A DNA stretch of 64,000 nucleotides from Agarophyton chilense (GCA_030374765.1 JARGXX010000098.1:1178001-1242000); one strand, 5' to 3'. Counted from the first letter of the stretch, positions 1 to 10,094 are shown. The notes: generated by a model from the letters alone, not told the origin. Translations and numbers: made by a program.

Positions 1-115
1 AGCCGGTAAGAAGACGCACGGTGGCGATGATGGAGAGGTAGAAGGCCCAAGCGGCGGGGGCGTTGAGCCACTCCACGCCCACGTCGTCGGGCTGCGAGCC
101 GTGGCCGGCCTGCAT
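1..115 (-). CDS. Partial small membrane protein, possibly ORMDL-like (5' end only)
   Basis: An ATG at 115 reading leftward opens a frame that runs off the window edge after 38 codons. The visible peptide has a short polar start, then a Trp-rich stretch (VEWLNAPAAWAFYL) leading into a hydrophobic segment. The order 'N/E-W-L-N-x-P-x-A-W-x-x-Y' before a membrane segment resembles the start of ORM/ORMDL ER proteins, which regulate serine palmitoyltransferase, but the piece is too short to be sure. Just before the ATG, on the coding strand, a pyrimidine run ending in CAG could be a splice acceptor, so an upstream exon is possible. It is head-to-head with the NYN gene. Confidence 0.35.
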   Translation of the reverse strand, partial: MQAGHGSQPDDVGVEWLNAPAAWAFYLSIIATVRLLTG

Positions 116-526
116 GCGCCTGTGGGGGGAGGGGGTCGTGGGATGGGGGAAGGAAGGGGGAGGAGGACGCCGCAGCGTTGGGGGGGAGAGAGAGGGGCGG
201 AGAGGGTGGCGGAGAGGGTGGCGGAGAAGCGTGGGCGGGTGGGCGGCGCGGGGGCAGGTAGATGAAAGGGGCGGACGGGCGGGCGTAGACGCGCAGCAGA
301 GCTGCAGGAAGGGGTGGGGGCACTCGAAGGTTGCTGAGACTCGCATGTACAGTATGTAGAGAGTACTGTAATATGCACAGTGCCTTTTCGGGGGCACATC
401 ACACGACCACGCGCGAGCAATTCATGCGTGCGATGCGTAACACGTTGACTGAACCACAATGGCGAAAGGGCGCAGGGCCGTTGCGTTTCGCACGCCCATC
501 TAGCCGCGTCGCGCCGTCACCACGGC
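116..526. other. GA/G-rich divergent intergenic region
   Basis: About 400 bases separate two divergently read genes. Positions 120-260 are a strongly strand-biased G/GA-rich run with imperfect copies of GAGAGGGTGGCG. At 346-370 there are two opposed copies of a TACTGTA/TACAGTA motif, which also occurs upstream of other genes here. An ATG at 459 leads only to a 14-codon frame. No gene is seen. Confidence 0.6.
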
Positions 527-1750
527 GTGATAGCCTTCAACACGCTGCGCGTTCCCACGGAGAGAGCCGCCCCCGCCGCGGCGCTGCTCGCTGCCGCGGC
601 GGCGGCTGTGTCCGCGTACTTCGTCTTCACGCGTGTCAGGCGCGCCGAGAAGGCGAGCGCGCACAAGCGTTCGCCTTCCACCGAGGAGCGTTGTGAAGCG
701 TCGTCGCGCCCCGACGGCGTCACTGCCGATGCACCATCCGGCCGTGCTTCTTGTACACTTGCTTGCGTCTGCGACGCCGATGATGCTCGACGACTCGCTC
801 TGCCTCCACCGCACGTCAAGCGCGCCGCCGCGTGCTCGCGCTGCTTGCCGTGGATGGTGTTCTGGGACCTGGAGAACACCCGCGTGCCCTCGTCCATGCC
901 CCCCGCCGCGCTCGTGCAAGCGCTTTGCAGCGCGCTGCGCGCCATAAGTCCACATCCATGCGCCGCCCATCCCCAACCGGTCCTCCGCATTCTAGCTGTG
1001 GCCAACATTCACGCAATCCCGCTCGAGCAACGCAAGGCGCTGCAGTCGAATGGAGTCTCAATACTTCATTTTGAGACCGGCGGCCGCAAAGATGCTTGTG
1101 ACAAGGCGCTCATCACTGAGCTGTGCCTGCTTACTCTCGAACATCCTCCCCCCATGGGCGTCGCACTGCTGTCAAGCGACGTCGACTTTGCCTACGCTCT
1201 CTCTCGTCTTACTGCCATAGGCTATTTCACGGCCGTTGTTACACCCAGCATGCAGACTCTTTCCCGCCAGCTAGCGTCTGTGCCGAAAACCATACTCACC
1301 TTTGATCACATCTTCGCACATGTCTCCCCACTTCTCATGCCTCAAACCAAGCAGATTCCTAACATCAAGGCTGGGGCCCCACAGCAAGCTGATCAAAAGC
1401 AACACGCTTCACGGAGCACAAGAAGACGCCAACAGAAACACAAAACGCCGAAACGCCCACTGCCCGCGCCTGACGCTAACTCTTCACTTGACAATTCTAA
1501 CACTGACCCTCGGCACCGATTATTGCCTCAAGCTCATCTAAGTGTTTCGAACGACACTACTGTCTCGCCTGTAATTCGCTCAAACACGTTCAACGTTGCT
1601 CAAATTCCACATTCCAGTTCTCTCACCAAAAAACTAGTAGGTGGTACTTGTTTCCGGTATACCGTTTGTGTCGCAACGCTATTTTCAATCATGTGTATTA
1701 TAGGTACCTTGCTTTTTTTCAATCGTTATCCCTGTAATTGGCCATGGTGA
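527..1750 (+). CDS. Membrane-anchored NYN (PIN-like) domain protein
   Basis: The open frame carries a NYN domain, a PIN-fold ribonuclease-like domain known from MARF1/limkain. The acidic residues expected to bind metal are present: D114 in FWDLEN, D189 and D192 in KDACDKAL, and D218 and D220 in SSDVDF (numbering from 527). Two hydrophobic segments flank the domain: an Ala-rich one near residues 17-37 and a strong one near 378-398, nine residues from the C-terminus. A basic, Gln/Ser-rich linker separates NYN from the second. This suggests a protein tethered to a membrane with NYN on the cytosolic side (inference). The codon at 527 is GTG. The first in-frame ATG is 854, immediately at the NYN domain, so either the first membrane segment is lost or an unseen upstream exon supplies the start. 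A possible poly(A) signal AATAAA lies at 1973. Confidence 0.72.
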   Translation: MIAFNTLRVPTERAAPAAALLAAAAAAVSAYFVFTRVRRAEKASAHKRSPSTEERCEASSRPDGVTADAPSGRASCTLACVCDADDARRLALPPPHVKRAAACSRCLPWMVFWDLENTRVPSSMPPAALVQALCSALRAISPHPCAAHPQPVLRILAVANIHAIPLEQRKALQSNGVSILHFETGGRKDACDKALITELCLLTLEHPPPMGVALLSSDVDFAYALSRLTAIGYFTAVVTPSMQTLSRQLASVPKTILTFDHIFAHVSPLLMPQTKQIPNIKAGAPQQADQKQHASRSTRRRQQKHKTPKRPLPAPDANSSLDNSNTDPRHRLLPQAHLSVSNDTTVSPVIRSNTFNVAQIPHSSSLTKKLVGGTCFRYTVCVATLFSIMCIIGTLLFFNRYPCNWPW

Positions 1751-2653
1751 GCAACATGTGAATCTCTTCATGGCCGTGAGACACGTTTGTCAATTAGGTC
1801 TCGGAACGTTTGAGAGCAACTTGTTGGCCACAATGGAGCTCCTGCCACCGTCTTCACTTTTTTCTAAAGCTAAATTCTTAACCTTTCTGTGGTTTCATAA
1901 AACTTAACGTAACAATGAATACAATATATGGTCCCTCGAAGCGCCACTCACCCATACGTACTTGGAATGCGTAATAAAGGCTGCATGTAGACCAAAATGA
2001 CATGTAACGAATGGATTCGCAATTCTTTCAGTTTATCGCCGTTCGAGAGAGGGGTTCATCATGGAAGCGATCTTGAACAGCGACTGACACAAATCCTTCG
2101 ACGTGCATTTCAGGGATATTTCTCGACTCTCCTCGAACCAGCTCAGATGATTTGAAGCGGGGAAGGCAGTGTATCTAGTTCCCTTTTGGGTTGCTTGCGT
2201 TCAAAATACCCTCAGCAAACTGAGCGCATTCGTCCGTGGGAATGAATGCAACCTGCACCGAGTACATTTCCAGCTCTCGCGAAGCGAAAATCATCGCGAG
2301 GCACAGATACTGCCGGTTTCAGCGACGCTGCCTCTGAATTTGTGGGGTTTCAGGGAGGAGAACACTGCGCGGAACCTACGAGCGCTGTCGGAGGCGCCGT
2401 TTCGCGACATCGCAGATATGCTTCATTTTGACTCATGTGCAAGGGTGCCAGGGGGTGAAAAGTGCCCTGTGGAAATCTCTAGGTAACTTTATTTTCTTTT
2501 CTCCTTGTGTTTAAGTTAGCTTGCAAATCTTTGTAGTTCCTGGCATGCATTACCCCCTACTACTTGCGGCTTTTTCATACCCAATCCCACCTCGCCCCTT
2601 CTCCTAATCGTTCTTGAGACTTCCCGCGAAGCGCTTCTTCTTTTCTAGCCGAA
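1751..2653 (+). other. Intergenic; possible 5' UTR intron of the PWWP gene
   Basis: No convincing gene. A good donor (AG|GTAACT, intron from 2483) and a strong acceptor (pyrimidine run ending TTTTCTAG at 2648), six bases before the PWWP ATG, suggest a 166-base intron in its 5' untranslated region. A 105-codon frame at 2169-2486 does not join in frame to the PWWP ATG across that intron, so I treat it as non-coding. Confidence 0.4.
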
Positions 2654-4747
2654 ATGTCAGAAGAGTTTCCGTACGGTTCAGTGGTGTGGGCCAAAATTCC
2701 CAGCTTCCCTTGGTGGCCGGCGAAGGTCATCAAACCACAACCGGCGCACTTGAGACAACTCGACGTGAACAAGCTCAGGAAAACTCAATACGTCGTGGTC
2801 TTTTACAACGACAATGAGCAAATTGGGCTCATCGCGAATTTCAACATGCAGCCCTTCAGGAATCGCTCTTTACACGATCGGGCCCAGAGAGAGAAGACAG
2901 GGCTGAAGACTAGGTTGCTAAAGGCGATTGAATTTGCGGAAGAAGATCTCAAGAGCCTCGATGGAGGAGCGCACACCGGGGATCTACCTGCTGAAGCAAT
3001 GAAGTTGGGTGATGGAGACTCCCCACGCTCAAACACATCGAAGCGTTCCCACGCTTTAACGAACCATGGCGACCGCGTGAAGTCAGAGAAAAAGAGTCGC
3101 GCAGATTCTGCTGTCTTCGACCGCAAGAGCAGTTCTTCCCTTGGCAAGCGGAAATCGTCACATCGCAAAAAAGTCAAGACCGATCCGATGCAAGATTTCA
3201 TTGTGGAAGAAGGCGAAAAGGTTAACGCAGAAGAATCCGATGTCGGTGGTGGCCATGAAGTCTTGATGAATACCAACGAGAAGGCTCGCCATCGTCGCAA
3301 AAAACCCAAGCTTGAGAACCGCCAGTTTAGAGAAACCGGCACGGGAAAGCGTCATCTCTCCGAGTGGAAGTCCGAAAACAAGTTGAAGAGCATACGTAGT
3401 GAGCATGTGATACCCTCTCAGCGCGTGGATGCAAAAGGCAACGAGATTCACCCGATCAAGAGTGGCGCAACGAAGCAGGGCATGCCGAGGGAAAACTCAG
3501 AATCAATGGCGGACCTGCCCTCTTCTCGCCCCCCATCCTTGTCGGAAGAAGCTTGGAAGAGCATGATGCGCGATACGGAAAACGTGGATAAAATATCAAA
3601 GCAAGCTCGTTTCAAAGTGCTCATGGAGCATTTACGGGCGATCCGCGAGAGCAATGTTAAGCAATGGAGAGAGGGACTGGAGAATGCGGCAGAGTCAGTG
3701 ATAATCCGCAAGGAATCAATCTTGTTGAAAGCTCTTTTCCCAGCTCTCTACAGCGGTCGAAAATTAGTTCGGTGGGTGGCCGCAGGGAATCGCAAAACAC
3801 CGGAAACTGTAGAGCTATTTAACAAACTAGAGAAAGATGCGATCGAGAGAGCGCTTGCAGTTCAAAAAGTTTACTTTGAGCTTGCACCAGAGTACCTAAT
3901 CTCCGCTGGCTCTAAGCTCCGTGAAGTACAGAAGAATCTAGCTGACATATCCAGAGCTGCATCGCGGTGTTTCAGAGACATTCTCATTCTCTGGGCCGAC
4001 ATTCAAGCTCCGGGTCCACTGAAAGAATGTATCCCTGAAGGTATAGATTTCATGGAAAGCGATGTACTCTTCGACGACTCTAATTCCCCGGAAAAGATAA
4101 GAGAGGAAGCAACGGGAGAAGCTGAGCAAAGGAAGAAGTCACATGACTCGGTTGGGTCCCATTCTCCAGGTGACTCTTTCGACTCAGAATCCAGACTTGT
4201 ACAAGAAGAGCAGACTAATGGAACAGATGAGGAAGAGGCTAATCACTCTCCGGGCAACAGCAAAAAGAGAAAGAATGAAGCTTTGGACGGTGAAAATGAG
4301 ACTAAGAGAATGAGGAGCCGCACTTCGGAAGACAGTCAACACGATTCATCTGCGTCGGATGCCAAGGAGAAAAAGGTGGAGAAGTCACCTTCTAGTGAAG
4401 TTGGAAAGAGGAAGGATCGTTGGAAAGGATTTTCGAGGGACAAATTCATTCAGGTTATGAAAGCTCAGCTGCGTCCTCTTGCGAAAGTTGCCGACGAAAA
4501 TGAACAACTGGCAGTCATCGAAGTCCTAGAGGAGCGCCTTTCAGGCTTGTATGACCCATGTACAAGTGGCTACTATAAGACAGGATTGCTCATGACCCAC
4601 GGAATTCAAAAGCTTGTGAAACGTCATAAGCAGTTTAAGACAGATGAAACGAACAGTGATGACGAAGCTGGAGGCCCGAATCTGCTTATGGACGCATTGG
4701 AACATCCAGAAAATGTTTCCACGTTGGCGGACTTTATTCTGAAGTGA
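2654..4747 (+). CDS. PWWP-domain chromatin protein with C-terminal helical (LEDGF/TFIIS-like) region
   Basis: This 697-residue protein begins with a PWWP domain at about residues 5-95, and the signature Pro19-Trp-Trp-Pro22 is literal. PWWP domains read methylated histone H3 tails (H3K36me) together with DNA. A long Lys/Ser/Glu-rich basic region with several nuclear-localisation-like clusters follows (about 110-290), then a mostly helical block (about 295-470), an acidic Ser-rich stretch, and a final helical module (about 585-665) whose pattern resembles the LEDGF integrase-binding or TFIIS N-terminal fold. The layout matches HDGF/LEDGF-type transcription co-factors, so a nuclear role on transcribed chromatin is likely. 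The ATG at 2654 follows a likely splice acceptor and starts one residue run before the PWWP core, so the start is firm. It is tail-to-tail with the bZIP gene. Confidence 0.85.
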   Translation: MSEEFPYGSVVWAKIPSFPWWPAKVIKPQPAHLRQLDVNKLRKTQYVVVFYNDNEQIGLIANFNMQPFRNRSLHDRAQREKTGLKTRLLKAIEFAEEDLKSLDGGAHTGDLPAEAMKLGDGDSPRSNTSKRSHALTNHGDRVKSEKKSRADSAVFDRKSSSSLGKRKSSHRKKVKTDPMQDFIVEEGEKVNAEESDVGGGHEVLMNTNEKARHRRKKPKLENRQFRETGTGKRHLSEWKSENKLKSIRSEHVIPSQRVDAKGNEIHPIKSGATKQGMPRENSESMADLPSSRPPSLSEEAWKSMMRDTENVDKISKQARFKVLMEHLRAIRESNVKQWREGLENAAESVIIRKESILLKALFPALYSGRKLVRWVAAGNRKTPETVELFNKLEKDAIERALAVQKVYFELAPEYLISAGSKLREVQKNLADISRAASRCFRDILILWADIQAPGPLKECIPEGIDFMESDVLFDDSNSPEKIREEATGEAEQRKKSHDSVGSHSPGDSFDSESRLVQEEQTNGTDEEEANHSPGNSKKRKNEALDGENETKRMRSRTSEDSQHDSSASDAKEKKVEKSPSSEVGKRKDRWKGFSRDKFIQVMKAQLRPLAKVADENEQLAVIEVLEERLSGLYDPCTSGYYKTGLLMTHGIQKLVKRHKQFKTDETNSDDEAGGPNLLMDALEHPENVSTLADFILK

Positions 4748-5414
4748 AAGAGTTGAACTTCATGTTTTTCAAACATATTCACAACTGAATCACAAGTTAC
4801 AAATTTCTGAAAGGAGAAGCACATGATCGGGTTCTTATATGATTTCCGCATCGTTTCATTCCGCTCCTCATCCTCCACTTTTGCATATCCACTCTCAAAT
4901 AGTTTTTCACATGTTTCGGATATTTGTGCCCTGTGTAGTTTGATGATCGTCGTCTCCTCAGCAATGAAGACGTGAGGTATAACTAATGGAACGGAATCAC
5001 TGAAACGTATATCGGCAACGGGTGCAAAACAATCGAACAACAATGAATAAATCTTCAAATATAGAAGCATATCCCCGCGCAATGGCAAGATACAAGGAGA
5101 AAGATGCAAAGCTGTTTCTCTATCGCAGCAAACAACAATCTAAGGGTTAAGTACGTGCCACGAGTTGGTTCAGTACCAAGAAGGAAGTCTGCAATAAGAG
5201 TTAGACTTGGGTGTATGGTTCACACCAAGCCTTTTGGGCACGACTTTACTTCTCTACATGCAGCTTTCCGATGGAGTTCCAAGCGGCATGGTTCTCTACA
5301 CATCATACAGGCCGACTATGGAAACAAGTATAGTTGTAGTTCTATGTACAAGGGTAGGATATCTATCTAACACACGCTCACAGCAATCGACTAGAGGAGA
5401 GCCTCCTTTCATAC
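4748..5414. other. Convergent intergenic region, no gene seen
   Basis: Spacer between two genes read towards each other. A minus-strand frame (4624-5109) lacks an ATG at its start, overlaps the PWWP 3' end and shows no family motif. Two short plus-strand frames are also unsupported. Confidence 0.55.
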
Positions 5415-6914
5415 TTAACATTCTTCCGACATTTTCAAGTCTTGCTGGCCAAAAACATCTAGGCTCTTCCTGCTGACGATGTGTTCGATAGCATCTTGAT
5501 AGCCTCTTAAAGAGGCATCTAACAGTAATGATATTTGTTCTTTTAAAAGCTCTTCGTATTTCTTTTTCAGAGCCGGTATAATGGCTTTGTATTGATTGAG
5601 CTCTGAACGATCCTGGGCAAGGCGTTGTTTACGAAGTTGGTTGCTTCGCTGAGCGGACTCACGATTTCTGACCCTTCTTCTATGCGCTGCAGACATTCTT
5701 CCAATTTCATCATCGACGCGTCGTCGTCGACGAGGACCTTTGGCTCCATTGACAACACCGTCCGACGATGCTGAGGCACTCTCGCGCTGAATACTTTGTG
5801 GAGATGGGACATGTGGATAGCTGGTGTGTGAAGACTCTTCCAAAGGCGGCCCATTTTTCCCTTCTTCTGGCAGAGTAATCAACGGGTACCCAACCTCCAC
5901 GGGCTCGGGCTGGAAGTAGAGCAATTTGGACGATGCCGACGGGTGCAGACCAAAGTAAGAGGTGAGGGGGATTTCAAACGCAACATTCTTGCGAAGAGAA
6001 TTGTAAAGGCGACCTCTTATGGACGGCAAACCGTGCCGGATGTCGATAAACACAGGCTGTAACTCTTTGGTGGTTTGGCCGGAGGAGAAGTTTGTCTTGA
6101 TGCAAAGACCAAAGTATGCGCCTCGAAAACGACGATACACGCTAGAGACGTTGGTGATGTTATCCATGATAGATGAAAGCGACTCTGGGCGCTTGTTGCG
6201 ACCAAAACAAGGGTGGGGTAAGGAGGAGAAGGTACGCCCGTGTCCGCAGAGATGACATGCCCGTCTCTCGAAAAAAGAGTTGCGTAAAAGCAACTGGGTA
6301 GGTTTGAGACCGTTAAAGGCAGGCGCTTTATAGAGTAGGAGTTCGCGCACGCGTTCGCAGCTGATGACGCTTTGAATCCAACCGCAGATCATGATGTCGT
6401 CGGTCCAGCCAGTGACGAAGACCTCGCCCGTGGCGTCCTCGAGAACAAAGCGGCCGACCGGGAGCGGGGGAACGGTGTTATCGGATTTTTCCCTCTGGAA
6501 GAGAATGTCGAGGAAGGCGATACCCATGGTGAAACCGTTCAGGGATTGAACGGGCACCATGAGCCAGTGGCTGGAGAGGGAAGGGGTAATGGTGATGGCG
6601 TGGCCATCGCGCGAGAGACCTTCCATGCGAAACACAGTGGTGCTTTCAATGGCGCTTTTGCGGAAGGCATCCTCGCTGATGGCTTCGGGCTCGGGTCGGG
6701 TGTAGAGCCAGTTGGCAATGGCTCCGCCTCTGTCGGGTATGCGAAAAATGCGGCGGTGGCGGCGCTCGGCGGCGTGGTCAAAGTTGGGGAGATGAAGAGG
6801 GTTGATGATGTCATTAGTGACCCATAGTGGGGCGTCGCTATCGACGCTGGAGGTGGCGAGTGCAGTGCTGGCGGCGAGCTCGGGGGGCATGCGAAGAGCG
6901 ACCGCGGAACACAT
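5415..6914 (-). CDS. bZIP transcription factor-like protein, atypical basic region
   Basis: The frame encodes 499 residues from an ATG at 6914. The first 390 residues match no domain I know; they contain a lone CHLCGHG motif near the middle and several aromatic-rich segments. A bZIP module sits at about 406-465: a basic region (RRRVRNRESAQRSNQLRKQR) followed by a heptad zipper. In the N-x7-R signature of the basic region the invariant Arg is replaced by Asn (N-RESAQRS-N), and the zipper has a Pro in its second half (AIIPAL). Both are unusual and may alter DNA contact or dimer stability. A bZIP after a long N-terminal domain is the reverse of many plant factors. It is presumably nuclear. It shares a 388-base divergent promoter with the Mpv17 gene. 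Confidence 0.75.
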   Translation of the reverse strand: MCSAVALRMPPELAASTALATSSVDSDAPLWVTNDIINPLHLPNFDHAAERRHRRIFRIPDRGGAIANWLYTRPEPEAISEDAFRKSAIESTTVFRMEGLSRDGHAITITPSLSSHWLMVPVQSLNGFTMGIAFLDILFQREKSDNTVPPLPVGRFVLEDATGEVFVTGWTDDIMICGWIQSVISCERVRELLLYKAPAFNGLKPTQLLLRNSFFERRACHLCGHGRTFSSLPHPCFGRNKRPESLSSIMDNITNVSSVYRRFRGAYFGLCIKTNFSSGQTTKELQPVFIDIRHGLPSIRGRLYNSLRKNVAFEIPLTSYFGLHPSASSKLLYFQPEPVEVGYPLITLPEEGKNGPPLEESSHTSYPHVPSPQSIQRESASASSDGVVNGAKGPRRRRRVDDEIGRMSAAHRRRVRNRESAQRSNQLRKQRLAQDRSELNQYKAIIPALKKKYEELLKEQISLLLDASLRGYQDAIEHIVSRKSLDVFGQQDLKMSEEC

Positions 6915-7302
6915 GAGCTAGAGCGGGTGAAGGAAGCACGGCGAGGCAGCGCGGCGAGGTTACGGCACTGCCAATATGGCTGTGTGCGGGAAAGTAAGGG
7001 AGGGATCGTGGCAAACAGCGGGGTGGAGGAGGGGATTCGGAGGGAGGAGCCGGACGCGGATTTGTGTGAAGAAGACGGACGGTGGTGGTGTGGCGATTGG
7101 ACGCAGGTGTGGTCGACGCGAGATGGGGTGGGGCAAAATGAAGATGAATGGGGCGCGCAAATGGGTGCGGAACAGGTGCGCGAATGGGCGCGCGGCAGGT
7201 GGCGCCTTGAATGCACCGTTCGTGCATTTTATTTTGCTGACGCGCCCTGATGAGATACAGACGCGCCAGTGCGGCGCGTGAGAAGCGGCCATAGTCGTCG
7301 TC
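6915..7302. other. Divergent promoter region (bZIP / Mpv17)
   Basis: GC-rich 388-base spacer between two divergent ATGs. Long open frames on both strands here are low-complexity consequences of base composition and extend into neither gene's frame. No separate gene is seen. Confidence 0.55.
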
Positions 7303-8052
7303 ATGTTGCCACCTCCGTCGCGCTTGTCGCTGCCTTCCGTCGTGCTGTGGCTGGCATGGAGGTCGTACCTCCGAAAGCTGCAGGTGGACCCCCTGCTCAC
7401 CAAGGTATGATCGCGCGCCAAGTCAGCCGCACGCCCCCATCCCATCCTATCATGCACACTGACCGCAATTGGCCGCCACTCTTCCTTCTCCTTGCCATGC
7501 CCCTCTAGTCCATCACCGCGGCTGTGCTTTCCGTGCTCAGCGAGGTCGCGGCGAAGCGCCTCAACAATCTACCGCTCAAGTCCAGTACAGCCATCCATGA
7601 GCTTACCATCGGCCTCGTCCTTCGGTACGTCGTCGGCCATACGTCACCCACCCATTGTCGCTTGCTAACCATGAGCGCGCACATCGCCAAGCGGCCCGCT
7701 TGTTCACGCCTTTCACAACTTTCTGGATAACGTTCTGTTCAAGGGCGCAAATCAAACATCCGCCCCCGTAGTTGCCGCCAAGCTGCTACTCGATCAATTC
7801 GTGTTCGCCCCCATGTTCACGTCGCTCTACTTTTATGTGCGTGGCTTGAGCGAGGATCGCAGTCTGTCATGCACCACAAAAAGACTCAGAAAGGACCTCT
7901 TCCAAATCATGAAGAGCAATTGGGCGCTGTGGCTGCCTGCCAATCTCGTTAATTACTTGTTCGTTCCTCTGCAGTTGAGGGTGTTGTTCGCCAGCCTTGT
8001 CGCGTTGTTCTGGAACGCCCACCTTATTTCAAAAGCTTCAACCGCACAATGA
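7303..8052 (+). CDS. Mpv17/PMP22 family membrane protein (3 exons)
   Basis: Three exons join in frame: 7303-7404, 7509-7624 and 7692-8052, giving 192 residues, the usual family size. The introns are 104 and 67 bases with GT-AG ends. The joined protein shows the family pattern: W-x-x-Y-L-x-x-L-x-x-x-P-L-L-T-K-S at the start, LRGPLVHAFHNFLD across the second junction, DQFVFAPMFTSLYFY, and a C-terminal SNWALWLPANLVNYLFVP...R followed by LFWNAHL. Mpv17/PMP22 proteins are four-helix channels of the mitochondrial inner membrane or the peroxisome. No clear targeting peptide is seen, so the compartment is open. The last exon alone looks like an 83-residue fragment, and only splicing restores the domain. 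Confidence 0.88.
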
Positions 8053-8902
8053 TTTCACCAAAGTCGCAAGCTTCAACACCCATACGTCCCAATCGCTCAC
8101 ATTCAACCCATGTCGAGTGCCGTCCTCATGGTCAATGCTTCTGACTACCACTTTACTAGCCTAAAGCTCGCGACGTCATGTCATTGCACCTTTAGACCGT
8201 GGACTATAAACCGGAGCTCAAGTTTACCGTACCAGTACTGTAGCGCACCATTTTTAGTTGTGTATACTGTATACCGTAAGTAGTACAGTAAAGTAAGTTG
8301 CTGACAAACCCTACACGAGCGTACAAAGTGCAAAACACAGTGCGCTGTCGGGTGTCACGCCACGCCGGTACCGTACCAAGTACCATACCAAGTATGTGGT
8401 AGAGATTGCCATCAAAAGCTACGTGAAGAGTAATTTTATATGCTTAACTATCTTGGGTTGTTCTCTTGTTCTCTATAACCTCCGAGATCAACCCACGGGA
8501 CGTGACGTGTTCGGAATGATTCGGTTGTAACTGTACAACGCTGCCAACGTAGCGAAGAACCGAGTGCTGGACGCGTCGAGCAGAAAATGGTACGAATGAC
8601 ATCAACACTGCGCAAATGGCCCGTGCATTACAACGTGGGGTTGGTTGGGTATACTCGCTGGTTTACACCTTTTCAAAAATGAACACAAAAGCGTCCCGTC
8701 AAAAACCGAAAACGGCCCTGCGTGGAGAACTTTATCCTAACCCTCCCCTCCCACTATGGTCACCAACTCCTTCTCTACAGCTGACATGGAACGCAAAATA
8801 CTCGTGAAATTTCAGGCGCACTGCACCTGTTGTTCGCACATGGGCTAAGACGGAACAAGCGGACGTTGAATTGCCTCTCAGATGCGAATGAACAGCACGG
8901 AC
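8053..8902. other. Intergenic, with clustered TACTGTA motifs and palindromic GTACC repeats
   Basis: Convergent spacer of 850 bases. Three TACTGTA/TACAGTA motifs occur at 8236, 8265 and 8284, and short inverted GGTAC/GTACC repeats at 8366-8395. No gene is supported. Confidence 0.5.
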
Positions 8903-10094
8903 TCACGAGGAAAGCGTGTCGTTCTTGTTCGAGTCTATTGCACTGCTGTCGCAATTTGTGTCGGCTTCACTTCTATCTTCTCCGTGTTGAATATCAGCTT
9001 GCGTTGTGGGGAAGTGTTGCATGAGGTGGGCAGGAGGTGGGTGGTAGCCCAATGCGTCTGGGGCTTTCATATCCTCGGTGAGTTTGTCCAGCCAGCCCGA
9101 TCTAGCATTCGGAAAGCTATCGCAATATGGGACGTCTTGGTCGTGGTTTGGCACAAATCATATGTTTAGATTTCGAAAAGCAACAAACGACAAGCAGCAT
9201 GCTATGACATGGGTTTGACTTACATGGTTTTATATCCAAAACTGGAGTGCCATCTAACAGATCGACGCCTAGAAGATGGACCAAGCCTTTTCTTTCATCA
9301 ACTGCTGTTATGCGCACGCACGAGAGTCCGACAGAGTTTGGTCGATGAGGGGATCGAGTCGCAAAAACGCCTTGTTTCTGTTTGGGACCCCGTGGGGGAG
9401 TGACCAGAGGATTGAAGCCCTGATTGAGATGGAAGAAAGACAGCAGCCAACAATATTCAAACTGAGCCAATCCGCGCAGCGCGAGTTGATAGCGGCAATT
9501 CTTATAAAGCTCGATGGTAGCAGGTTGCATCTGGTTTCCAAGGGTATTTTGGGTGACGTTAGGTTGCCTTGGGGTTCCAAATCGCTCCTATGGTGTGATG
9601 TGTTTCAAATTCGTAGCGACACAGTCTGTCAGTGGTTGTTGCAAGTCGGCAACAGTTTGAATTTTGCAAAGACAACGAACCTTGTACGGAGAGCGAACGA
9701 CACCGATTGTGCGCATTGTAACCGTGTGAGGCGTTTCGAAGTGTTCGGTATGTCGCATGGGAGGCTTTTCGCGACGTTTGGCGGCCAGATGCTCTGAAAT
9801 TTTTCGGGACGACGGTGGGGGTGATAAGGTGTCGGTGGGCTGCGATGAAGAAGCATGCTGGGCGCGGTGAACACAATCAGTACGATCAGCGTGGGGAGCA
9901 AGATTGGCACCGTCAGCGTTGGCATGAGTTTCGGCTTGTTTCATTTCTGGGCGCATGGCGGCAGCGGTTGTTTTGGTGAAGACACCAAGGTATTGAAGAC
10001 GATTAATAGTTGTGGTTGAGCGGTGGGGAAGCATACGTGATGACAAGGGTGCAGTGGGAACGAAGGAAATCATAGTGCGTCTGGGTGCGCACAC
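8903..10094 (-). CDS. TRMO: TrmO-type tRNA (N6-threonylcarbamoyladenosine37) methyltransferase (3 exons)
   Basis: Exons on the minus strand are 10094-9681, 9587-9224 and 9135-8903 (336 residues; introns 93 and 88 bases). Splicing is strongly supported because both junctions restore family motifs: SPYK|ERFGTPRQP across the first and DIKPY|VPYCDSFP across the second. TrmO (TsaA/YaeB, UPF0066) methylates t6A37 of tRNA using S-adenosylmethionine. The core motifs GVFATRSPHRPNSVGLS and LLDGTPVLDIKP are intact. About 90 residues precede the domain start (MRTIGVVRSPY). The first part is Arg/Ser/Thr-rich with no acidic residues and could be an organelle targeting sequence (inference). The C-terminal 30 residues are acidic and unmatched. 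The first donor is GTTCGT, a weak site; the second is a perfect GTAAGT. Confidence 0.9.

Noticed and set aside
331..976. Overlapping frames in both strands around the start of the NYN gene
   Set aside because: They are GC-rich shadows; only the plus frame carrying the NYN motifs has content. They may matter if the NYN start lies in another frame through splicing.
2169..2486. 105-codon frame upstream of the PWWP gene as a first coding exon
   Set aside because: Across the likely 2483-2648 intron it does not join in frame with the PWWP ATG, and it has no recognisable content.
4624..5109. 161-codon minus-strand frame overlapping the PWWP gene 3' end
   Set aside because: Starts with TTG, overlaps a well supported gene in antisense and shows no domain.
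6539..7457. Long Pro/Ser-rich minus-strand frames beyond the bZIP start
   Set aside because: Composition-driven shadows of the bZIP and Mpv17 genes in GC-rich DNA.
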